Source: Pseudoxanthomonas sp. Root65
GTDB lineage: Bacteria; Pseudomonadota; Gammaproteobacteria; Xanthomonadales; Xanthomonadaceae
DNA length: 64,000 nt
Assembly (NCBI RefSeq): GCF_001427635.1
Contig: NZ_LMHA01000002.1
Location: forward strand, 496,001 to 560,000
Direction: 5' to 3'
Shown here in pieces: positions 34,431 through 43,652 of this stretch. The position numbers were made by a program, and so were the translations under genes. The notes under the pieces are model-generated. The model did not search any database. It was not told the DNA's origin and saw only the letters and a program-made list of their open reading frames with translations. How positions within the stretch are numbered: the first letter of the stretch is position 1; every line of letters begins with the position of its first letter.

Positions 34431-35345
34431 GTGGATCCGCAAGCCGCGCGCCCCCGTTTCCCCGTCGACCAGTTGCAGGTCGGTGACCTGTTGCTGATGC
34501 TCGGCAAGAGCCAGCTGTCGAAGCTGATCGCCTGGTTCGGCGACAGCGCCTACAGCCATGTATCGCTGGTGTCGGCGGACGGACTGCTGATCGAGGGCAT
34601 CCGTCCGGCGGTCAAGGAGAGTCCGCTGGCGGCGCGACTGGCACCGGACGGCCCGGTGGTGTTCGTCGATGCCTATCGTTCGCTGGCCGCCGACGGTAGC
34701 CCGTTGAGTGAGGACGATCGCGCCGTGGTGCTGCGCCATGCGCGCTCGCTGATCGGCACCACGTTCGCGCAGGACGACTTGGTGACGATCGGCCTGCTGG
34801 TCGCCCTGCGCGGCAAACCGCGGCATCTGCCGGTGTGGTTGCGCTGGCTCATCCGCGAAGCCACCGACCATGCGATTCGTGCGGATTCGGACAGGATGCT
34901 CTGCAGCGAATTCGCCTATCGCGCCTTTGCCGACGCGGACACCGTGCCTGCGCGCCGGCTGGCGCGTCCCATCGTGCCAGGCGAACCGAGCGACCTGCCG
35001 TTCCCCGACGTGGATTACATCAAGCTGCAGGAAGAAGTGCGCGAGATGCTGAAGCCGAAACGCAAGGCGCTGGAGCAGGACGCGCTCGGGGTCGATGCGG
35101 TCACCGGCGGCACGCCGGTCTGGGACTCGGTGGATGCCCTGCATCTGGACGATGCCGCGCTGGACGCTTCGATCATGGCGCTGCGTGAGCGACTGGGACT
35201 GGAATCGCCGCATGCGAAAGCCGCCAACAGCGTGGACGCCGTATTGGGCACGGCCTGGCCCGAAGTAGGCCCGCCGAACCCCAAGCTGGTCCGCCCGCGC
35301 GATCTGGCGGACAGCCCCGCCAGTCGTTATCTCGGGCGACTATAA
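34431..35345 (+). CDS. permuted NlpC/P60 (YiiX/YaeF-like) hydrolase
   Basis: 304 residues. An N-terminal GDLLLMLG, then FGDSAYSHVSLV with catalytic His43, and MLCSEFAYR with catalytic Cys158: the order (His before Cys) of permuted papain-like NlpC/P60 enzymes. Such proteins cleave cell-wall or lipid amides. No signal peptide is visible. GTG 34431 with AGGAG upstream, directly after the diguanylate cyclase stop. The C-terminal 100 residues are unique and charged. Confidence 0.7.
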   Translation: MDPQAARPRFPVDQLQVGDLLLMLGKSQLSKLIAWFGDSAYSHVSLVSADGLLIEGIRPAVKESPLAARLAPDGPVVFVDAYRSLAADGSPLSEDDRAVVLRHARSLIGTTFAQDDLVTIGLLVALRGKPRHLPVWLRWLIREATDHAIRADSDRMLCSEFAYRAFADADTVPARRLARPIVPGEPSDLPFPDVDYIKLQEEVREMLKPKRKALEQDALGVDAVTGGTPVWDSVDALHLDDAALDASIMALRERLGLESPHAKAANSVDAVLGTAWPEVGPPNPKLVRPRDLADSPASRYLGRL

Positions 35346-35384
35346 GCAGGCTGGAGCCATCTGCCTGTTGGAAAGTCCCTGTAT

Positions 35385-35628
35385 CCGTCGTCCCAGCGTA
35401 TGCCGGGATCCAGTGCCTTTGCTGGGACTGCACGTCGGCGAGTCCCAGCTTGAGCAATCGGCTTTGGAAGACATCGGCATGACGATAGCGGCCCCGTTGC
35501 ATCCAGATCCGTCGTCCCAGCGAACGCTGGGACCCATTGGCTCGTGCTGTTGCTCGTAACGCGGCGCGTCGACGCAGAACCGCGCACAGGCAACAGCAAA
35601 TGGGTCCCAGCGTTCGCTGGGACGACGA
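35385..35628. repeat. palindromic repeat cluster, family B
   Basis: Three family-B palindromes in a gene-free stretch of about 530 bases: GTCGTCCCAGCG/CCGGGATCC near 35385-35413, GTCGTCCCAGCGAACGCTGG near 35509-35539, and its inverted form at 35600-35628. The rest of 35346-35711 contains nothing I can support. Confidence 0.75.
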
Positions 35629-35711
35629 GCCGGGGGGGGCGTTGCCTTGCTAAGACCCAATCCGTCGTCGCTGCAGCGTCGGGATGGCGGGAAGGGTTTG
35701 CGTCGTCGACG

Positions 35712-35925
35712 CAAGCGCGTCGCAACGCGCCCGGTTGGCGAACAACGTGCGGTTACTTCCCGCGTTCGAGGACGAGCAGGGGGTCGATGCGCGTGTCGAA
35801 CCGCGCCCCCGGAAACCTGAAGCGCCACGGCGCTCAAGCGCGTCGCAACGCGCCCGGGTGGCGAACAGTGGGCGGTTACTTCCCGCGTTCGAGGACCAGC
35901 AGAGGGTCGATGCGCACATCGAACC
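35712..35925. repeat. 91-bp direct repeat including the 3' end of the M23 peptidase gene
   Basis: 35712-35802 and 35835-35925 align with constant offset of 123 bases and no gaps. The second copy covers the last 17 codons of the M23 peptidase gene. The first copy, just downstream of the gene, still encodes RFDTRIDPLLVLERGK plus stop on the minus strand. It is a partial duplication or the tail of a deleted paralogue. Confidence 0.85.
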
Positions 35926-36730
35926 AGTTCATCCCCCAATGCAGATGTGGCCCCGTCGCACGCCCGGTCGCGCCGACGGCGCCGATCACCTGGCCCGGCT
36001 CGATGCGGTCGCCCACCTTCACGTCGATGCGCGACAGGTGCAGGAAGTTGGAACTGACGCCGTGGCCGTGGTCGAGCAGCACGGTGCCACCCGTCAGATA
36101 GAGGTCGGGGGATGCGAAGGTCACGATGCCACCCGCGGGCGCCTTGATCGGAGTACCGGTCGGCGCCGCGATGTCCATGCCCGAGTGGCCGGCGCCAGGC
36201 TTGCCGTTGTAGATGCGGCCATTGCCGAAGCGGCCGCTGATGCGGCCTTGCACCGGCCACTGGAACGGCAGGGCGAAGTCGGCGCGATCATCGTCGCGGA
36301 GGCGCGCGGCGGTGACCATCGCCTGTTCGCGCTGGATGCGGGCGGCGATCTCCGCGGGCGGGTCGACCGTCTTCGGCGGCACGCCGTTGACGCGTTCGAG
36401 CGGCCAGTCGCGCGGGGTCACCGCGACGACGACCGATTCCGTGCGGCCGGACGGCGTGGTGACGTCCACGGTCAGCGGCCCCGTTTCATCGCGGCCCACG
36501 CCGAGCACGACGGTACCGTAACCGGTGCTGCGCAGCAGGCGGTCGCGATAACGCACCTGGCTTCCCGGCGGCACCTTGCCGAACACCAGCGCGCCCTGCG
36601 ACACGCTCGCCGGGAACACCACACGCTCTTCCTGCGAAACCGGCGCTATCGACGCGGCATCCTGCGCGGCGACCAGCGGAATCCATCCGGCACACACTGC
36701 GGCGAACAGCGCCGCCACCACCAGCTTCAA
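35876..36730 (-). CDS. M23-family peptidoglycan endopeptidase
   Basis: 284 residues; signal peptide (about 1-22), a beta-rich N-terminal domain, then a LytM/M23 domain with zinc ligands His182 and Asp186 (HSGMD) and His262/His264 (GPHLHWG). It should cleave peptidoglycan peptide bridges in the periplasm. The start is TTG 36730, overlapping the TGA of pyrC as TTGA with GGAG upstream, so translation is probably coupled. Its 3' end is duplicated downstream. Confidence 0.88.
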   Translation of the reverse strand: MKLVVAALFAAVCAGWIPLVAAQDAASIAPVSQEERVVFPASVSQGALVFGKVPPGSQVRYRDRLLRSTGYGTVVLGVGRDETGPLTVDVTTPSGRTESVVVAVTPRDWPLERVNGVPPKTVDPPAEIAARIQREQAMVTAARLRDDDRADFALPFQWPVQGRISGRFGNGRIYNGKPGAGHSGMDIAAPTGTPIKAPAGGIVTFASPDLYLTGGTVLLDHGHGVSSNFLHLSRIDVKVGDRIEPGQVIGAVGATGRATGPHLHWGMNWFDVRIDPLLVLERGK

Positions 36731-38073
36731 CGTGCGAACTCCAGGCGCTGCCCATTGGGGGTGCCGACCAGGTGTTCGCCATTCCAGACCATGCGGCCAT
36801 TGACCCAGGTGGCGCCGATCCGAGAGCGGAACGTACGGCCTTCGAACGGCGACCAGCCGACCTTGGACAGCACGTCCTCGCGCTTCACGGTGAGCGGCTC
36901 ATCGTCGATCAGCACCAGATCGGCGAAGTAGCCTTCGCGCAGGTAGCCGCGCTCCTTCACGTCGAACAGCTGCGCCGGCGCATGGGCGAACTTCTGCACC
37001 ACGCGGGTCACGTCCATACGTCCTTCGTGCACCAGTTCCAGTGCGGCGACCAGCGCGTACTGCACCAGCGGCAGGCCGGAGGGCGCCTGCACGTAGGGCT
37101 TTTCCTTCTCTTCCAGCGTGTGCGGCGCGTGGTCGGTCGCCAGCACGTCGATCACGTCGTCCACCAGCGCACGGATCAGCACCTCGCGGTCGCTGGCGTC
37201 CTTGATGGCCGGGTTGCACTTGATCAGGTTGCCGAGTGCGGCGTAGTCGGCGCGGTCGAAGCGCAGGAAGTGGATGCAGGTTTCGGCGGTGATCTGCTTG
37301 CGCGCGCCATCCGCGTGCACCAGCGGGCCGGGGGTGAACAGCGCCAGTTCGTCGGCGGTGGAGATGTGCAGCACATGCAGGCGTGTGCCGTGCTTGCGCG
37401 CCAGCGACATCGCCAGCCGGGTGGACTTGATGCAGGCCTCGCGGCTGCGGATGTCGGGGTGGTGTTCGGCCGACAGGGCGTCGCCGTACTTCGCCTGGAA
37501 CGCCGCCAGGTTGGCGTCGATGGTCGGCGTGTCTTCGCAGTGGGTGATGATGGGCGTGGGCGCTTCGCGGAAGATCGCGTCCAGCGTGTCCGGATTGTCG
37601 ACCAGCATGTTGCCGGTGGAGGCGCCCATGAACACCTTGATCCCCGGCGCGGTCTTCGGGTCCAGCGTGCGGATCGCCTCCAGGTTGTCGTTGCTGGCGC
37701 CCATGTAGAAGCCGTAGTTGCCCCAGGCGCGGCCCTTGGCGCGCTGGTACTTGTCTTCCAGCGCAGCGGCGTCGAGCGTGGGCGGGCTGGTGTTGGGCAT
37801 GTCCATGAAGGTGGTCAGGCCACCGGCCACGGCCGCCGCCGACTCGGTCGCCATGTCGCCCTTGTGCGGCATGCCCGGTTCGCGGAAATGCACCTGGTCG
37901 TCGATCATCCCCGGCAGCAGCAGCCGACCGGCGGCGTCGATCACGAGGTCGTCGCCCTGCGGCCGGATCTCGGCGGCGATGCGGGCGATGCGGCCGTCCT
38001 CGATGCGCAGGTCACCTTCGGTGACGCGGCCTTCATTGACCAGACGGGCGTTGACGATGACGGTGGCGGGCAT
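36727..38073 (-). CDS. pyrC: dihydroorotase (class I, PyrC/AllB-like)
   Basis: 448 residues; amidohydrolase barrel. The first metal motif reads DDQVHFREPG (Gln60, His62), where most dihydroorotases have His-x-His; carboxylated Lys146 in KVFMGAS, THCED, HVLHIS and ATDHAPH are present. The DQVH form also occurs in a known dihydroorotase subgroup, so activity is likely but metal binding differs. It would form dihydroorotate in pyrimidine synthesis. ATG 38073 overlaps the yidD stop (TGATG). It is downstream of yidD and upstream of M23. Confidence 0.85.
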   Translation of the reverse strand: MPATVIVNARLVNEGRVTEGDLRIEDGRIARIAAEIRPQGDDLVIDAAGRLLLPGMIDDQVHFREPGMPHKGDMATESAAAVAGGLTTFMDMPNTSPPTLDAAALEDKYQRAKGRAWGNYGFYMGASNDNLEAIRTLDPKTAPGIKVFMGASTGNMLVDNPDTLDAIFREAPTPIITHCEDTPTIDANLAAFQAKYGDALSAEHHPDIRSREACIKSTRLAMSLARKHGTRLHVLHISTADELALFTPGPLVHADGARKQITAETCIHFLRFDRADYAALGNLIKCNPAIKDASDREVLIRALVDDVIDVLATDHAPHTLEEKEKPYVQAPSGLPLVQYALVAALELVHEGRMDVTRVVQKFAHAPAQLFDVKERGYLREGYFADLVLIDDEPLTVKREDVLSKVGWSPFEGRTFRSRIGATWVNGRMVWNGEHLVGTPNGQRLEFAR

Positions 38074-38333
38074 CAGGGGTTCCTGGAGGGGCAAGAAGGG
38101 GAGGGGTGCGCGTGGCCGCAGGGCGGCACCGGATCGTATCCGCCGGGGTGCAGGGGATGGCAGCGGCCGATCCGGCGAAGCGCCAGCCAGCCGCCCTTGA
38201 CCGGGCCGAAGCGGCCGATCGCCTCCATGGCGTACTCCGAGCACGACGGGACGAAGCGGCAGCGCGGCCCTAGCATAGGACTGATGAAGCGCTTGTAGCC
38301 CTTCAGCAGCAGGATGAGCAGGCGGGCGAGCAT
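38073..38333 (-). CDS. yidD: membrane protein insertion efficiency factor YidD
   Basis: 86 residues with the full YidD signature: [48 protein letters not shown]. YidD assists YidC-dependent insertion of inner-membrane proteins. Usually it sits beside rnpA/yidC near oriC; here it is in an operon with pyrC. ATG 38333; upstream in-frame Met codons are less plausible. Confidence 0.92.
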   Translation of the reverse strand: MLARLLILLLKGYKRFISPMLGPRCRFVPSCSEYAMEAIGRFGPVKGGWLALRRIGRCHPLHPGGYDPVPPCGHAHPSPSCPSRNP

Positions 38334-38398
38334 GGCCCGATGATACCGCGTCGGGTTGCCGCTGCCCGCTGGGTAGGCTATAAAAGCGCGCTTTCCCG

Positions 38399-39553
38399 AT
38401 GCTCGGGAAGAACAAGGAAGCGCTGTTCGTGGCTGCAAAGAAACCTGCGAAGAAGGCCGCCAAGGCCGCCAAGAAACCCGCTCAGACCGTCGCCAAGAAG
38501 CCTGTCGTGAAGAAGGCTGTCGCCAAGAAGCCGGCCCCCAAGCCGGTCGCGAAGAAAGCGGCCCCCAAGCCTGTCGCCAAGAAACCGGCTGCCAAGAAGG
38601 CCGCTCCGGCCAAGAAGGCGGCCCCGGCGAAGAAGCCCGTGGCCAAGCCTGCGGCCAAGAAGGCAGTGCCGGTCAAGAAGGCGGTCGCCAAGGTAACCAA
38701 GCCCGCAGTCGTCAAGAAACCTGCGCCCGCGCCGGCCACCAAGGCGCCCGCCGCCAAGGCGGCTCCGGCGAAGGCACCGGCCAAGTCCGCAAAGCCCGCT
38801 CCCACCCCCGCACCGAAGCCTGCTGCAAAGCCGGCTCCGGCAAAGTCCGCCCCCACCGCGGCTGCGACCAAGACTCCCGTGCCTGTGACCGCCGCGAAGG
38901 CGGCTGCCCCGGCCCCGGCGCCCGCCGCCAAGGTTCCGTCCCCCCCGAAGCCTGTGCCAGTCCCGAAAACGAATACCAAGAACGCCAAAACCGCTGCTGC
39001 CGTCGAAGCGCCCCTCAGCCCCCGTCCCGCCGTCGCCCGTCCCGTGGGGAAGGTTGCGGTCGCCGTGGCGGCCCGGCCTTCCGCGCCGGTCGTGCGCGGC
39101 AAGGTGAAAGAAGTGCCCTACAAGACCGATGAAGCCACCGGTCGTCCGATCGTGCCGACCGGCTACAAGCCCTCACCCGACGAGGAGTACATGAGCACCC
39201 TCCAGCTCGAGTACTTCCGCCAGCGCCTGCTGCAATGGCGTGGCGACCTGGTCGAGGAATCCAAGCAGACCATCGAGAACCTCAAGGACGAAGTCCGCGA
39301 CATCGGCGACGAGGCCGAGCGTGCGACCCGCGAGACCGAGAACTCGCTGGAGCTGCGTACCCGCGACCGCTACCGCAAGCTGATCGGCAAGATCGACAGC
39401 ACGCTCAAGCGGCTGGACGCGGGCGATTACGGCTACTGCGTCGATACCGGCGAAGAGATCGGCCTCGATCGCCTGGAGGCGCGCCTCACCGCCGAGCGCA
39501 CCATCGACGCGCAGGAGCGCTGGGAGCACCTGCAGAAGCAGCAGGGTGACTGA
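38399..39553 (+). CDS. dksA: DksA-family RNA polymerase-binding protein with histone H1-like tail
   Basis: 384 residues in two parts. Residues 1 to about 245 are a low-complexity Lys/Ala/Pro-rich tail with many KKPA/KKAA units, like histone H1 or AlgP. Residues about 260-384 are DksA: a coiled coil ([20 protein letters not shown] and on) and a C-terminal [20 protein letters not shown] segment. Only the first of the four zinc-finger cysteines remains. DksA binds RNA polymerase through the secondary channel with ppGpp. The tail should bind nucleic acid. A terminator follows at 39575-39601. Confidence 0.85.
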   Translation: MLGKNKEALFVAAKKPAKKAAKAAKKPAQTVAKKPVVKKAVAKKPAPKPVAKKAAPKPVAKKPAAKKAAPAKKAAPAKKPVAKPAAKKAVPVKKAVAKVTKPAVVKKPAPAPATKAPAAKAAPAKAPAKSAKPAPTPAPKPAAKPAPAKSAPTAAATKTPVPVTAAKAAAPAPAPAAKVPSPPKPVPVPKTNTKNAKTAAAVEAPLSPRPAVARPVGKVAVAVAARPSAPVVRGKVKEVPYKTDEATGRPIVPTGYKPSPDEEYMSTLQLEYFRQRLLQWRGDLVEESKQTIENLKDEVRDIGDEAERATRETENSLELRTRDRYRKLIGKIDSTLKRLDAGDYGYCVDTGEEIGLDRLEARLTAERTIDAQERWEHLQKQQGD

Positions 39554-39574
39554 GCCCGGCCTCTTCCGCAAACG

Positions 39575-39601
39575 AAAAGCCCCGCTCCGGCGGGGCTTTT
39601 T
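39575..39601. terminator. terminator between dksA and the MFS gene
   Basis: Stem GCCCCGC/GCGGGGC with TCCG loop, flanked by A-run on the left and T-run on the right, so it can serve both convergent genes. Confidence 0.85.
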
Positions 39602-39619
39602 CGTGGGCGACCGGATCCG

Positions 39620-40861
39620 CTACTGCAGTTCGCGCAGGTCCAGCCGCCGCAGCCGCGGCGCTTTCCAGGCGGTCACGCCGGCCACCGCCAGGATCGCGAA
39701 ACCGCCCACGATCACCGCCGGCACCAGTCCCAGCAGGCGCGCCATCGTGCCGGCGTAGAACGCACCCAGTTCGTTCGACGAACTGACGAAGATACCGTTG
39801 ATCGACGACACGCGCCCGCGCATATCGTCGGGCGTGGACAGCTGCAGGATGGTCGAGCGGACCACCACCGAGACGCCGTCGCACATGCCGTAGAACAGCA
39901 GGATTCCCGCCGACAGCCAGAAACTGCGCGACAGGCCGAAGGCGATGACGGCCAGGCCGAAGCCCGCCACGGCGAACAGCAGCACGCGTCCGGCGTGTTG
40001 CTGCAGAGGATGGCGGGCCAGCCACAGCCCCACGCAGACAGAACCGGCTGCCGGCATCGCGCGCAGGATGCCGAGGCCTTCCGGGCCGTAATGCAGGATG
40101 TCGTGGATGAAGGCCGGCAGCATCGCCACCACGCCGCCCAGCAGCACCGAGAACATGTCCAGCGCCATTGCGCCCAGCATGATCTGGTTACCCAGCACGA
40201 AGCGCGCACCCTGCGCGATGCTGGCGAACACCGGCAGGCTGACCGCCGGCGGTCCCGGCTCTTCCACGCGCAGGCGCGCCAGCACGATGGCCGCCATCAG
40301 CGCGAACACCACCGCCATCGCGTACGACAGCGTCTTGCCACCGAAACCCACCAGCAGGCCGCCCAGCGCGGGGCCGGTGACCAGCGCCGCCTGGAAGATT
40401 ACGCTGCCCAGCCCCGCCGCCCGTACGAAGTCCTCGCGCGGCAGCACCTTCGCGAACAACGCGTTGTAGACCGGACCGAGGAAGGAGCGCGCCATCCCGG
40501 TCAGCGCGATGGCGGCGTAGATCGGCCATGTGCCGTGGAACGGCAACCGTCCGGCGGCGACGGCGACCAGGATCGCTGCCGTGGTCGCCAGCGCCGCGCA
40601 GGCGATGATGCCCACGCGCCGCCGTGGGAGGTGATCGACGAGGTAGCCGGCGAACGGCGCCACGCAGAAGAAGGGCAGCACTTCCGCCAGGCCCACCAGG
40701 CCCAGCGAGAACGGATCGCGGGTCAGTTCGTAGATATGCCAGCCGACGGTAACCGCGACGATCTGGTACGACAGCAGCGCGCAGATGCGGTACGCCAGTA
40801 CCGCCGCATAGCCACGGTTGCGCAGCAGCGAGAACGCGGAAGGTGTACCGGTTCCGCTCAC
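39620..40861 (-). CDS. MFS transporter (EntS/MFS_3 type)
   Basis: 413 residues with about 12 transmembrane helices, an early conserved loop DHLPRRRVGI and a second-half repeat. It resembles EntS-like efflux carriers; substrate unknown. Start GTG 40861 overlaps the sufE stop (GTGA), so it is coupled to sufE. Convergent with dksA. Confidence 0.8.
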   Translation of the reverse strand: MSGTGTPSAFSLLRNRGYAAVLAYRICALLSYQIVAVTVGWHIYELTRDPFSLGLVGLAEVLPFFCVAPFAGYLVDHLPRRRVGIIACAALATTAAILVAVAAGRLPFHGTWPIYAAIALTGMARSFLGPVYNALFAKVLPREDFVRAAGLGSVIFQAALVTGPALGGLLVGFGGKTLSYAMAVVFALMAAIVLARLRVEEPGPPAVSLPVFASIAQGARFVLGNQIMLGAMALDMFSVLLGGVVAMLPAFIHDILHYGPEGLGILRAMPAAGSVCVGLWLARHPLQQHAGRVLLFAVAGFGLAVIAFGLSRSFWLSAGILLFYGMCDGVSVVVRSTILQLSTPDDMRGRVSSINGIFVSSSNELGAFYAGTMARLLGLVPAVIVGGFAILAVAGVTAWKAPRLRRLDLRELQ

Positions 40862-41295
40862 TTCGCGTTCGCGGCCGTCTCGCGGATGAAGGCCAGCAGT
40901 GAGGCCAGGCCGTTGCTGCGGGTGGGCGAGAGATGCTTGGCCAGGCCGATGTCGGCGATGTAGTCGGGCGAGGTGGCCAGGATCTCCGCGGCAGAACGTC
41001 CCGCGTAGACGCGCAAGGCGAGGAAGATCAGTCCGGAGACGATCGCCGAATCACTGACCGCATGGAAATCCAGCTTCGCCGCGTCGCCCGCGGGCACGAT
41101 CCAGACCATCGACTGGCAGCCGAGCAGGCGGTGCTCCTCGCGCTTCCATTCCTCGGGAAACGGCGGCAGCTTGCGGCCCAGATCGATCAGGTACTGGTAG
41201 CGTTCGGACCAGTCGCCGAAGAAGGCGAATTCGTCCTTGATTGCCGCCTGCGCCTCGGCAGCGGTGGGTTCGAGCGGGAAGATCGTGTCGGTCAT
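40858..41295 (-). CDS. SufE family cysteine desulfurase sulfur acceptor
   Basis: 145 residues with the sulfur-accepting Cys60 in LLGCQSMVW and the SufE fold. It takes persulfide sulfur from SufS or CsdA for iron-sulfur cluster assembly. As no desulfurase gene is adjacent, SufE and CsdE cannot be separated. ATG 41295. Confidence 0.88.
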   Translation of the reverse strand: MTDTIFPLEPTAAEAQAAIKDEFAFFGDWSERYQYLIDLGRKLPPFPEEWKREEHRLLGCQSMVWIVPAGDAAKLDFHAVSDSAIVSGLIFLALRVYAGRSAAEILATSPDYIADIGLAKHLSPTRSNGLASLLAFIRETAANAK

Positions 41296-41320
41296 GGGGT
41301 GAGCAAGTCTGGTTCAGAAG

Positions 41321-41452
41321 CCCCTCTCCCGTCGGGAGAGGGGTCGGGGAGAGGGTACGGCGAAGTCCGTGTGGTGCCGGCATCCAGATCTCGCCACACC
41401 CTCATCCGGCGCTGCGCGCCACCTTCTCCCGCAGGGAGAAGGGAGCAGCAGC
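41321..41452. repeat. two hairpin repeats between cysS and sufE
   Basis: Perfect 10-bp stem CCCCTCTCCC/GGGAGAGGGG (41321-41343, 3-base loop) and 9-bp stem CCTTCTCCC/GGGAGAAGG (41432-41452). They belong to a dispersed palindrome type common in this family. The intergenic space has no gene. Confidence 0.75.
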
Positions 41453-42841
41453 TCACGCCCGCTTCCAGCGCACGCCCTGCGGCGTGTCTTCCAGCAGGAT
41501 GCCTTCGGCCGCCAGCTGGTCGCGGATGGCATCGGAACGGGCGAAGTCGCGGGACGTCTTGGCGGCCGCACGCTCGTCGATCAGTGCCTGGATACGCGCA
41601 TCGTCGTCGGTCGAGGTGCCACGGCCGAACCACTCGGCCGGATCCTGCTGCAGCAGGCCGAGCACGCGACCGGCGCCGAGCAGTTCCGATTTCAATCGCT
41701 GCTTCTCCGCGTCGCCGCTGGCCTTGCGCGCTTCGGCGGCGATGCGCGCCACCTCGGCCAGCGCCAAGGGCGTGTTGAGATCGTCGTCCAGCGCGTCCTC
41801 GATCGCCGGCGGCGTCACCGCGGGGCCATCGACATCGCCCAGGTCACGCAGCGTGCCGTACAGCCGGTCCAGCGTGTTCTTCGACTGCTCGACCAGCGCC
41901 TCGGACCAGTCCAGCGGCTGCCGGTAGTGCGCGGACAGCAGGGCGTAGCGCAGCGCTTCCGGCGGATGCCGCTGCAGCAGGTCGTGCACCTTCTCGATGT
42001 TGCCCAGCGACTTGCTCATCTTGGCGCCGCCGAAGTTGAGCATGCCGTTGTGCAGCCAGAAGCGCGCGAACGGCTTGTGCGAACCGTCGGCATGCTTGTG
42101 TGCGCACTCGCTCTGCGCCACTTCGTTCTCGTGATGCGGGAACTGCAGGTCCACGCCGCCGGCATGGAGGTCGATGGTTTCGCCCAGGTGGGCCGCGGCC
42201 ATCGCCGAGCATTCGATATGCCAACCCGGACGACCGATGCCCCAGGGCGACTCCCAGCCCGGCAGATCCGGGGTGGAGGGCTTCCACAGCACGAAATCGC
42301 CCGGATCGCGCTTGTATGGCGCCACTTCCACCCGCGCACCGGCGAGCATTTCCTCCGGGTCGCGGCCCGACAGCTTGCCGTATTCGGCAAAGCTGCCCAC
42401 CGCGAACAGCACGTGGCCTTCGGCGGCATACGCATGGCCGCCGGCGATCAGCTGTTCGATCATCGCGATGATGTGCGGGATATGCGCGGTGGCGGCCGGT
42501 TCGATGTCCGGCGCGAACTCGCCGGTGACGCCCAGGCCGGCCATGTCGTCGCGGTAGGCGGCGGCATAGCGGTCGGTGATGGCCGAAATCGGCACCCCCA
42601 GCTCCTTGGCCGCCGCGTTGATCTTGTCGTCCACGTCGGTGATGTTGCGGGCGTAGCGCAGCTGGCCGAAACGGCGGCGCAGCAGGGCCGCCAGCACGCC
42701 GAACACGACCGGCCCGCGGGCATTGCCGATGTGAACGTAGTTGTAGACGGTGGGCCCGCAGACGTACATGTTCGGGATCGGGCCAAGCGGTTGGAAATCC
42801 TCGACCCGACGGGTGAGGTTGTTGTGCAGGCGCAGGGTCAT
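41453..42841 (-). CDS. cysS: cysteinyl-tRNA synthetase
   Basis: 462 residues. Zinc ligand Cys28 in VCGPTVY, HIGN signature at 37-40, IECSAMA, and KMSKS near residue 268. Length and motifs are those of class I CysRS. It charges tRNA-Cys. ATG 42841. Confidence 0.97.
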   Translation of the reverse strand: MTLRLHNNLTRRVEDFQPLGPIPNMYVCGPTVYNYVHIGNARGPVVFGVLAALLRRRFGQLRYARNITDVDDKINAAAKELGVPISAITDRYAAAYRDDMAGLGVTGEFAPDIEPAATAHIPHIIAMIEQLIAGGHAYAAEGHVLFAVGSFAEYGKLSGRDPEEMLAGARVEVAPYKRDPGDFVLWKPSTPDLPGWESPWGIGRPGWHIECSAMAAAHLGETIDLHAGGVDLQFPHHENEVAQSECAHKHADGSHKPFARFWLHNGMLNFGGAKMSKSLGNIEKVHDLLQRHPPEALRYALLSAHYRQPLDWSEALVEQSKNTLDRLYGTLRDLGDVDGPAVTPPAIEDALDDDLNTPLALAEVARIAAEARKASGDAEKQRLKSELLGAGRVLGLLQQDPAEWFGRGTSTDDDARIQALIDERAAAKTSRDFARSDAIRDQLAAEGILLEDTPQGVRWKRA

Positions 42842-42982
42842 GGGGACAGGGCAGGAGAGAGCACGGGAATTCTAACGCCACCGCCGCGCGCAGGGGCCCT
42901 GCGGCGCATCCGGCGGCGATGTTCAGCCCCACTCAAGGCGCGATCCCTACACTGAGGCCCCTGGATACCGCTCGCAGGCCAC

Positions 42983-43486
42983 ATGCTCCGCCTCCGCACC
43001 ACCCTTTTCCTGTCCTGTCTTCTGCTCACCGCGCCCGCCGTGGCGCAGGAGCGGGTGATCCCGACGGAAAACGTGCGCCTGGACTATGCGCAGGTGCTGG
43101 GTGTCGAGCCGGTCTACCAGACCCTGCGCGCCACGCGCACCGAGCAGCGCTGCGACGAAGTGCCCGCCGCCACGCCCGAGGCGCAGCCGCCGGAGCAGGA
43201 CGAAAGCCGCTGGAGCCGGATGGTCGACTCGGTCCGCGGCTGGTTCGGCGGTGACGCCGAGCCGGAGCGGGCGCCCCCGGTGACGCTGCCCCCGGTCAAG
43301 GTCAACTGCCGCGTGGTGCCGATCGAGCGCGAATTCCAGCGCCCCATTGCCTACGACGTGGACTACATCTACAAGGGCGTGAAGTACCGTTCGCGCCTGG
43401 CCGAAGACCCCGGCAACCGCCTGCGCATCCGCATCTCCGTGGTGCCCTACGTGGCGCCCGCCCAGTCCACCGCCAGCGGCCCCTGA
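42983..43486 (+). CDS. exported protein with YcfJ-like C-terminal domain
   Basis: 167 residues. Signal peptide (about 1-21, ending AVAQ), two cysteines (about 57 and 109), and a C-terminal pattern YDVDYIYKGVKYRSRLAEDPGN similar to YcfJ/17-kDa antigen family outer-membrane proteins, but the glycine-zipper part is absent. Probably periplasmic or envelope-associated. Function unknown. It is followed by the arginine leader. Confidence 0.6.
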   Translation: MLRLRTTLFLSCLLLTAPAVAQERVIPTENVRLDYAQVLGVEPVYQTLRATRTEQRCDEVPAATPEAQPPEQDESRWSRMVDSVRGWFGGDAEPERAPPVTLPPVKVNCRVVPIEREFQRPIAYDVDYIYKGVKYRSRLAEDPGNRLRIRISVVPYVAPAQSTASGP

Positions 43487-43559
43487 TTCCGTGCCTGGTT
43501 GCACACGCAACCGAATCCATCCTTGCGCTGCGCCGCAGCACATGCGAGCATTCGCGCCC

Positions 43560-43652
43560 ATGAAGATGAACGCACACGCCCATGCAGACAGCGCGGCCTC
43601 GCAGGCCTCGAGCATGACCTCGCGTGCGCGTCGACCGGAATCCTGCATCTAG
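43560..43652 (+). CDS. argL: arginine leader peptide (candidate)
   Basis: A 30-codon frame starting at ATG 43560 (ATGs at 43542, 43566 and 43614 are alternatives; none has a strong ribosome-binding site). Near its end is Thr-Ser-Arg-Ala-Arg-Arg: Arg codons CGT at 43623 and 43629 and the usually rare CGA at 43632. The stop TAG is at 43650-43652. The G of the stop is the first base of a segment that can pair with the terminator. The symbol is provisional. The frame matters for ribosome position, not for the peptide. Confidence 0.65.
   Translation: MKMNAHAHADSAASQASSMTSRARRPESCI

Noticed and set aside
35385..35628. Possible CRISPR array from the regularly recurring palindromes
   Set aside because: Copies vary in sequence and orientation and are unevenly spaced, with no unique spacers; they are dispersed palindromic repeats.
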